A stretch of 64,000 nucleotides of DNA from Undibacterium piscinae. Its GTDB lineage: Bacteria; Pseudomonadota; Gammaproteobacteria; Burkholderiales; Burkholderiaceae_D. The notes below the pieces were generated by a model. That model ran no database searches, was not told the DNA's origin, and saw only the letters and a list, made by a program, of their open reading frames with translations. Shown here one piece after another: positions 57,801 through 64,000 of this stretch. Positions within the stretch are counted from its first letter, which is position 1. The number at the start of each line of letters is the position of its first letter. The translations under genes were made by a program, and so were the position numbers. The stretch lies in contig CP051152.1 in NCBI GenBank assembly GCA_003970805.2, positions 3,410,001-3,474,000 on the forward strand. Direction: 5' to 3'.

Positions 57801-60577
57801 CGCTGATCACTGACAGCGAACCCGCCTTGATGTTTTGGCGCAATGCCTCATTCACTTGTGCCAGCGTCAGTGCCGCCACTTTTGCTTCGAGTTCCTTGTC
57901 GTAGAACATGCTGCGGTCGATTTTCAGATAGCTAGCCAGACGGCGTGCCAGCGATGCATCAGAAGTGCGGTTGACTTCGTTGGACTGTTTCCAGCCCTTC
58001 TTGGCTTCGTTCAACTCTTCTTCGGTAAAGCCTGAGGTGATGGCTTTCTGTATTTCTTCGCGCAAGGCCGCTTCCACTTTCGCGGTGTTTTGCGGTGCGC
58101 TGATCGCGTAGGCTATCCACATACCGGCAGGGTCAAGCGCAGGGATGTTCAGTTGCGAACCTACGCCATACGACAGTCCTTCTTTTTGGCGGATACGGTC
58201 TGCCAGACGACTGCGCAGCGCGCCGCCGCCCAGCATATGATTGGCAATCAGCAAGGCAGGGTAGCTTGCCGCACTGTCATTCATGGCCAGCGCTTGCACC
58301 GCCAGCAGCATGCTATTGGCCTTGTCCGGCGTTTCCAGTGTGATCTTGCTTGCGCCTGCGTTGTTGATGGTGGTAGCAATACGCACATAAGGCTGAGCCG
58401 CTTTCCACATGCCAAAGCGCGATGCCAATTGGGACTTGAGCGCGATCGCATCAAGCTCACCGACAGCGGAGAAAAGTCGCATTATTGGCGCCATAGAATG
58501 CCGCATGGAAGGCACGTACGTCTTCCAGTTTGACCGCTTTGGTAGCTGCCAGTTGCTCTTGCAAAGTCTCGACGTGACGGACGTGACCGTCCGGTGTCGC
58601 ATCAATCAGGCGCGCCATCGCATTGGAGGCCAAAGGCTCAGGCTCGGGAATCTCTTGCTCGGCACGGTTGATTGCCGCCAGTTGCAACTCCTGGAACTCC
58701 TTGTCAGGGAAGTTAGATTTCTTCAGCAATTCACTGATTAAGTCTATCACTGCAGGCAGGTTTTCTTTGGTGGTGGTGACGCTGATGGTGACACCTTCTG
58801 CGTTGCCGCTGACGCTGACCTGCGCCTTGAGTTTATCAAAATGATCCTTGATTTCCTGGCGTGTCATGCTATCGGTGCCGCTCAACAGCATGCTGGCGGC
58901 AAATTCGCCGATGTGTGATTTCCCTTTCAGGCTCGCTTCGCTACCCAGCCGTAGTTGCATGGTAGCGCTGACGCTGGCACCCTTGGTTTTTTTGTGCAGC
59001 AGCGCCGCTTTCAGGCCGTTGGGTAAAGTAAAACGTTGGGTACGCACTTCGATATTTGACGGGCTGCTGTCAAACGCTTCACCCTGGCTTACCGCGGCGC
59101 GCCCGGTATAGCCCTTGAGCATCGCCGCTACCTCGGCTTTTTCCGGAACCTCGGTACGGTCGGCGCTATCGGTAGGGATAAAGCGGCCCAGCGTGCGATT
59201 CGAGGCTTTCAGGTATTTGACGGCAGCAGCCTGTACCGTTGCCGCATCCATTTTTTCCATTTGGTCACGCTGCAGGAAGAACAGGCGCCAGTCGCCGGCG
59301 GCCATTGATTCCGTCAGGGCTATTGTTAAATTGGCAGAGTCTGCCAGGGCCAGTTCTATGCGTTTATTGATTTGCTGCCTGGCGCGCGCCACTTCGGCTT
59401 CGGTGATGGGTTGCGATTTCAGGTCTTCCAGCACTTTGAGCATGGCATCCTGGGTCAGGTCCAGATTGCCTTCCTTGGCGACTACTGCGCCGAAAATGCG
59501 GTAGCCCGGCTCCAGATTGTTGACCGGATCGTGCTCCAGGCGCGTGGCCAGTTTGGTTTCTACCAGGGCTTTATGCAGGCGACCGCTGGGTGCATCAACC
59601 AAAATGCGGCTCAACAAAGACAGCGCTACCGCATCCGGATGGCCGGAGGGAGCGGCATGGTAGCCGGCACCGATGAACTGGGTGCCACCACTACGGCGCA
59701 CGGTCACTGCGCGTTCGCCATCCTGGGTCGGTTCAGCTGTGTACGTAGGCTGGAGTACGCGTGTCGGTTTCGGAATACGGCCGAATAATTCATTGATTTG
59801 CTTGAGCAGTTTGGCTTCATCGAAGCGCCCGGCCACCATCAGGGCGGCATTATCCGGCTGATAGTAATTTTTGTAGAAAGCGCGCAGACGGGCGATATTC
59901 ACTTGCTCGATATCGGAACGCGCACCTATGGTGGATTTGCCGTAGTTGTGCCAATCGTAGGCAACTGCCTGTATGCGTTCGGTGGTGACGCCTATCGGGT
60001 CACTTTCACCCATCTCAAACTCATTGCGCACCACCGTCATTTCGCCTTTGTTGGTCTTGGGGTTCCACAAATCGTTCTGGTCGATCGCCGCGTTGATCAT
60101 GCGATCGGCTTCCAGTGCCAGCATCTGGCGCAGGTTATCTTCATTGGCGGGAAATGTCGCGAAGTAATTCGTGCGGTCATACCAGGTAGTGCCGTTAAAT
60201 TGTCCGCCTATCGCATTGAGCACTTCGACCGGCGTCTTGCTGCCTTTTTTTACTCCGAAGTTGGCGCTGGGCTTGAACAACAGATGCTCAAGTAAATGTG
60301 CCATACCGGTTTCCCCGTAATTTTCGTGGCGTGAACCGACCATGTAGATGATATTGGTGGTCAGGCTGGGCTTACTGGCATCCGGAAACAGCATAACGCG
60401 CATGCCATTACCCAGACGATATTCAGTGATGCCTTCCACTGAAGTCACTTTTACTGGCGCGGCCAAAGCGGCGCTCTTGCCTGCTGCCAGCGCGATAGGT
60501 GCGGCGGGGATAGCGGAAAAAGCCAGGCCTGGCGACAGGATGCCGGCGCTGAGCATGAGTGCGGTAATTAATTTCAC
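57801..60577 (-). pseudogene. M16-family metallopeptidase, frameshifted, 3' end cut
   Basis: About 925 residues expected. Signal peptide at 1-22. First M16 domain has the inverted zinc motif GMAHLLEHLLFKP (H-x2-E-H), with the distal Glu in VVRNEFEMGE. Second domain follows (about 500-900), catalytically inactive by family. Near 58474-58477 an extra T in a T4 run shifts the frame: NNATF should go on SAVGELDAIALKSQ. At the 3' end the family sequence ends at NIKAGSLSVISA and then runs into pilR sequence. Only the last few residues are lost. Confidence 0.85.
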
Positions 60578-60999
60578 GGAAAATTTCCTATAAAAATGGG
60601 GACTTGCTTAAATCACCTTTCCTGACGGACAGCGTGACTTTGTCGATTGGCAAGTTTTATCAACGAGACACACGTGAAAGTATGCTAAAACGCCAACTTT
60701 TGCAATCGGCATTTAGAGCGCCTTCAGCAAATCACTCAGGCAGCGTACTCGTCAGGACGTTCCCGTTTAGGGGGAGCTCCTAAAAATCTATTAACAAAAG
60801 CTTTTCTTGCCGCAGAGGGCGCAGAGGACGCAGAGGGAAAAACAAAGATTTCCTCTGCGAACTCTGTGACTAAGTCTTTGATTGAAAATCGCCACAATGG
60901 GCGTTCTTGAGGTTGTTAGAAATTCCCTAAGTGCAACAGTGAATCTAGATGCGCCGTGTAGCCTGAAAAGCTTCGCAAAGGCGCATGAATGCTGCGTCT
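60578..60999. other. Intergenic region with a CGCAGAGG repeat hairpin
   Basis: No coding sequence is supported. It contains the M16 promoter on the minus strand and the tandem repeat at 60811-60859. I looked for 6S RNA near the cyclo-ligase gene and did not recognise it. Confidence 0.5.
60811..60859. repeat. Tandem CGCAGAGG repeat with complementary arm
   Basis: CGCAGAGGG, CGCAGAGGA and CGCAGAGGG are three perfect 9-nt units in tandem (60811-60837). CCTCTGCG at 60852-60859 can pair with any of them. A decayed relative lies at 34858-34917. Such CAGAGG-rich elements are scattered in many bacterial genomes; their function is unknown. Confidence 0.8.
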
Positions 61000-61575
61000 T
61001 CAGTTTTCATTTTCGGTCAGGATCTGATCCATCGCGATGTCGTGTGATTCGGCCGGAAATTCCGCTAGTGCCTGATGGTAGGCGATGCCTAGCGTGAGCG
61101 GGCGTGGTTGGGTCTCCAGGGTGCGGTCATAGTAGCCGCCGCCATATCCCATGCGAAACTTGCCGGCGTTAAAGCCTACGCAAGGGATTAGCAAGACCTC
61201 TGGCATAAAGCTGCGGTCGCGTTGGGCTGGTACCGGTATGCCGTACTGGTCGGCACTCATGGCGTCACCCGGTTGCCACTCCAGAAACACCAGGGCTTGG
61301 GCATGCGCGACCACTAGCGGTAAGGCTAGCCTGATCCCCATGCCATGTAGTTGCGGATAGATCTCGCGCAAATCGGGTTCTGCCTGGATTGGCCAAAATA
61401 GACCCAGGCTGGCGGGGCGATGCAGCTTGCACCACGCCAGCACATTCTGGCCTATGGCGCTATCCCATTGCCGCCGCAGGGCGGCGTCGGTGCCGCGGCG
61501 CAGTTCCAGTAAATGTTTGCGGATTAAGGGGCGGCTGACGCCGGATGGCTGTGCGCTAAATTGTGGCTGTGTCAT
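61000..61575 (-). CDS. 5-formyltetrahydrofolate cyclo-ligase
   Basis: ATP-dependent conversion of 5-formyl-THF to 5,10-methenyl-THF, a folate salvage step. 191 residues. The family ATP/phosphate motif GMGYGGGYYDR is near residue 145, with an N-terminal basic stretch IRKHLLELRRG and VLLIPCVGFNAGKF. It is divergent from the Slt gene, 35 nt away. Confidence 0.93.
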   Translation of the reverse strand: MTQPQFSAQPSGVSRPLIRKHLLELRRGTDAALRRQWDSAIGQNVLAWCKLHRPASLGLFWPIQAEPDLREIYPQLHGMGIRLALPLVVAHAQALVFLEWQPGDAMSADQYGIPVPAQRDRSFMPEVLLIPCVGFNAGKFRMGYGGGYYDRTLETQPRPLTLGIAYHQALAEFPAESHDIAMDQILTENEN

Positions 61576-61610
61576 ACTGTCAATAAGATAAAGAAGGAAA
61601 GCCGTAGACC

Positions 61611-63602
61611 ATGTTTTTACAGAGAAAATTAGTGCGCTTTAGCTTGCGCAAGTCGCTGCAATTGAGTTTGCAGCTTAGTTTGTCCATGGTAGCAGCTTTG
61701 CTGCCGTGGTCGGAAGCGCTTGCCGCAAAAAGCGTGAAGAGCTTTGTCACCGCCGACGATAGATTTATGGCTTTGCGCGATGCCGCCATGCATGATGATG
61801 CCAGCGCTGCGCAAGAGCACGCCGCCGCGCTGCGCCAGTACGAAATTCCGTCATACGTCGATTATTACGTGCTCAGGACGCGGATACGCTCGGCCTCCAA
61901 TACCGAGGTGAAAGATTTCCTGAATCGTTACGAAGGCAGCGCCATTGCGGATAGATTGCGCAATGACTGGCTGCTGGTGCTCGGGCATCGCGCTGAATGG
62001 GATACCTTCGATCAGCAATATCCGCAATTTGTGGTGGCGGATGACACGCAGCTCAAGTGTTATGCGTTGATCTCGAAAGCGAGTAAGTTACAAAAAGTGG
62101 CGGCTGAGGCGCGTGCCTTGCTGACTGCGCCGCGCGACTATGGCGTTGGTTGTTATTCGCTGGTGACGTATCTGTATGAACAGGGACAATTTAGCGAAGC
62201 CGATTTGTGGGTACAGATGCGCATGGCGGCCGAAAATTCCGCGATGCCGTTGGCGCAGCGCATGGCGAAACTACTCAATGTTCCTGAAAAAAGTGTGACG
62301 CAGGCGATAGAGAAACCAGCGACCTTACTGGGAAAAGCACCGGCATCGGGCAAAGCGGCGCATGAACTCTATCTGATCGCATTGGGGCGTCTGGCCAAAA
62401 CTGATCCTGATGAGGCGGCCGACACCTTGTCGCAATATAGTGCGAAATTTTCTGAGACTGAACGGGCTCAGGGCTGGGCGCATATTGCCTTGCAAGCGTC
62501 GCTCAAGCTGAAACCGGAAGCCTTGGCGTACTGGCATAGGGCCGATGCCGCCAGTCTGTCGCAAGAAGCGTATCAGTGGCGCGTGCGTAGTGCGCTGCGC
62601 GAGGGCGATTGGGCGATGGTGAAGTTCGGTATTTCCGCCATGCCAGCGAGTTTGAAAAACGATCCTGCCTGGATTTACTGGCAGGGTCGTGCCCTGAAGG
62701 AAGAGGGCAAGAAAGAAGAGGCGCAAGCGCTGTTTGCCAGCATCGCCGAGCAATTTCATTTCTATGGGCAGCTGGCGCTGGAAGAGCGTGGCCAAAAAAT
62801 CGGCGTGCCGCTGACTGCAAAACCGGTTACTGCCGATGAGATGGCGCTGATTGCAAAAAACGATAATTTACAAAGGGCACTAAAGTTTTATGCCATGAAC
62901 CTGCGCTTTGAAGGCACCCGTGAATGGAATTGGGAACTGCGTAAAATGAATGAGCGCCAGCATCTGGTGGCGGCTGAACTGGCGCGCCAGAATAATATGC
63001 TTGATCGCATGGTCAGTACTTCCGATCGCACCAAAGGCGAGAACGATTTTGGCCAGCGTTTCCCTACGCCTTTCAATGAAAGCATGTACAAAACTACGCA
63101 GGCGCTGGGTGTCGATATGGCATGGGTATATGGTTTGATACGGCAAGAGTCGCGTTTCATCTTGAACGCCAAGTCGCATGTGGGGGCTTCGGGCCTGATG
63201 CAATTGATGCCGGCGACGGCCCGCTATGTCGCCAAGAAAATCGGCCTGGGCGGTTTTGTGCCCGAGCAAGTCAACGACATTGAAACCAATATCGTGCTTG
63301 GCACCAATTATCTGAATATGGTGCTGACCGATCTGGGGGGCTCGCAGGCACTCGCGTCAGCGGCCTACAATGCCGGGCCGGGCCGGCCGCGGGCCTGGCG
63401 TTCGACTTTGACACGTCCGGTTGAGGGGGCGATTTTTGCAGAGACTATCCCGTTTTCAGAAACCCGCGGTTACGTGAAAAACGTGCTGTCGAATGCGACT
63501 TACTATGCCGCTATTTTTGAGAAAAAACCGCAGTCCCTGAAGGCGCGTCTGGGCGTAGTGGTGCCAAAAGGCATGTCGCCCAATGATGCTGAGCTGCCTT
63601 AA
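61611..63602 (+). CDS. Soluble lytic transglycosylase, Slt70-like
   Basis: 663 residues. Signal peptide to about 38. The long helical U-type superhelix occupies about 45-450. The SLT catalytic domain is at about 485-620 with the glutamate in YGLIRQESRFI, then GASGLMQLMPATARYVAKK and the AAYNAGPGRPRAW segment. It releases 1,6-anhydromuropeptides from peptidoglycan in the periplasm. Length and order match Slt70. Followed by a glutathione transferase gene on the same strand. Confidence 0.94.
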   Translation: MFLQRKLVRFSLRKSLQLSLQLSLSMVAALLPWSEALAAKSVKSFVTADDRFMALRDAAMHDDASAAQEHAAALRQYEIPSYVDYYVLRTRIRSASNTEVKDFLNRYEGSAIADRLRNDWLLVLGHRAEWDTFDQQYPQFVVADDTQLKCYALISKASKLQKVAAEARALLTAPRDYGVGCYSLVTYLYEQGQFSEADLWVQMRMAAENSAMPLAQRMAKLLNVPEKSVTQAIEKPATLLGKAPASGKAAHELYLIALGRLAKTDPDEAADTLSQYSAKFSETERAQGWAHIALQASLKLKPEALAYWHRADAASLSQEAYQWRVRSALREGDWAMVKFGISAMPASLKNDPAWIYWQGRALKEEGKKEEAQALFASIAEQFHFYGQLALEERGQKIGVPLTAKPVTADEMALIAKNDNLQRALKFYAMNLRFEGTREWNWELRKMNERQHLVAAELARQNNMLDRMVSTSDRTKGENDFGQRFPTPFNESMYKTTQALGVDMAWVYGLIRQESRFILNAKSHVGASGLMQLMPATARYVAKKIGLGGFVPEQVNDIETNIVLGTNYLNMVLTDLGGSQALASAAYNAGPGRPRAWRSTLTRPVEGAIFAETIPFSETRGYVKNVLSNATYYAAIFEKKPQSLKARLGVVVPKGMSPNDAELP

Positions 63603-63663
63603 GCTAATTAGCAATCGTCAATTGTCAGGCAATTGAATACAGACTTTGAAGTGAGGAAAAATC

Positions 63664-64000
63664 ATGCAAGATACTGAACTGGATACTTCGCTGGAAACCA
63701 TGCTCAATGGCGCAAAAAAACCTAGCATGCAGCTGGTGATAGGGAATAAAAATTACTCTTCATGGTCGATGCGTCCATGGGTAGTGATGAAGGCGTTTAC
63801 CATTCCGTTTGAAGAGATACAGATCGTTTTGGATCAGCCGACTACCTCGGCGCATATCGCTGAATATTCGCTGGCCGGACGGGTGCCGGTGTTGCTGGCT
63901 GACCCGATAGTGGTCTGGGATTCCTTGGCTATCTGCGAATTTTTGGCGGAACAATTTCCCCTGCAAAACCTGTGGCCGGAAGATGTTGCCGCACGTGCGA
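63664..64000 (+). CDS. Glutathione S-transferase family protein, N-terminal part
   Basis: The gene leaves the window after 112 codons. AGGAAAAATC precedes the ATG. A 25-residue leader is followed by MQLVIGNKNYSSWSMRPWVV, the opening of a YfcF-like thioredoxin-fold glutathione transferase. SLAGRVPVLLAD (cis-Pro) and VVWDSLAICEFLAEQFP (glutathione contact) are visible. A start at an internal Met is also possible. Substrate unknown. Confidence 0.88.
   Translation, partial: MQDTELDTSLETMLNGAKKPSMQLVIGNKNYSSWSMRPWVVMKAFTIPFEEIQIVLDQPTTSAHIAEYSLAGRVPVLLADPIVVWDSLAICEFLAEQFPLQNLWPEDVAARA

Noticed and set aside
60578-60999. 6S RNA next to the 5-formyl-THF cyclo-ligase gene
   Set aside because: That neighbourhood is known in gammaproteobacteria, but no long 6S-like hairpin with a central bubble is seen here.

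Overview
The window looks like chromosome from a betaproteobacterium of the order Burkholderiales, most likely family Oxalobacteraceae (Undibacterium, Herbaspirillum and Janthinobacterium are the relatives I have in mind). This is inferred from gene families and moderate base composition, not from a marker gene: there is no rRNA or tRNA here. Nearly everything is core metabolism, transport and regulation. I see no prophage, insertion sequence, CRISPR array, toxin-antitoxin pair or defence island, and I do not claim an undescribed system.

Layout. 1-6.3 kb: start of a TonB-dependent receptor (minus), purB, a YibF-like glutathione transferase, bacterioferritin, and an iron operon read leftward (hemP - unknown 105-residue protein - bfd - tonB) behind a clear Fur box, then phosphatidylserine decarboxylase. 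6.4-12 kb: an HD-GYP phosphodiesterase with a multi-PAS histidine kinase, an AhpC/AhpD peroxide system of the mycobacterial type, and a MurR/RpiR regulator. 12.6-18 kb: mnmA with a frameshifted nudJ-like gene, then the three-subunit proton-translocating transhydrogenase, with panD lying between pntAA and pntAB. 18-24 kb: frameshifted CNP1-like gene, rppH, proS, a lytic transglycosylase, a SWIB-domain protein and ffh.

24-37 kb is rich in transport and sensing: an orphan branched-chain-type binding protein, a NitT/TauT-type ABC transporter with a frameshifted permease, a Cache protein followed by a DctB/DctD-like two-component pair (the regulator lacks its DNA-binding domain), a YciA-type thioesterase, an ATM1-like ABC exporter, a binding lipoprotein and a LysR regulator. 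37-47 kb is a glutamate block: the giant NAD-dependent glutamate dehydrogenase, two adjacent GltI-like binding proteins and gltJKL. 47-54 kb: pyrC, DUF3025, YdcH-like and DUF2147 proteins, and valS. 54-57.8 kb: ypjD, a PP0621-family protein, and a PilS/PilR-type pair. 57.8-64 kb: an M16 metallopeptidase, 5-formyltetrahydrofolate cyclo-ligase, Slt-type lytic transglycosylase and the start of a second glutathione transferase.

The most striking property is damage. Five genes carry a single-base frameshift (nudJ-like, CNP1-like, ABC permease, pilR-like, M16 peptidase), three of them in T or A runs. Two sigma-54 activators lack their C-termini, and pilR and the M16 gene run tail-to-tail into each other at 57800/57801. 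This fits either an indel-prone assembly with a chimeric join or real decay; raw reads would decide. Among intact features, the best leads are a triple CTTAAT direct repeat (PmrA/QseB-like) upstream of bfr, panD inside the pnt operon, the unknown gene in the hemP-bfd-tonB operon, a REP-like pair with compensatory base changes, and several dyads in long intergenic regions.
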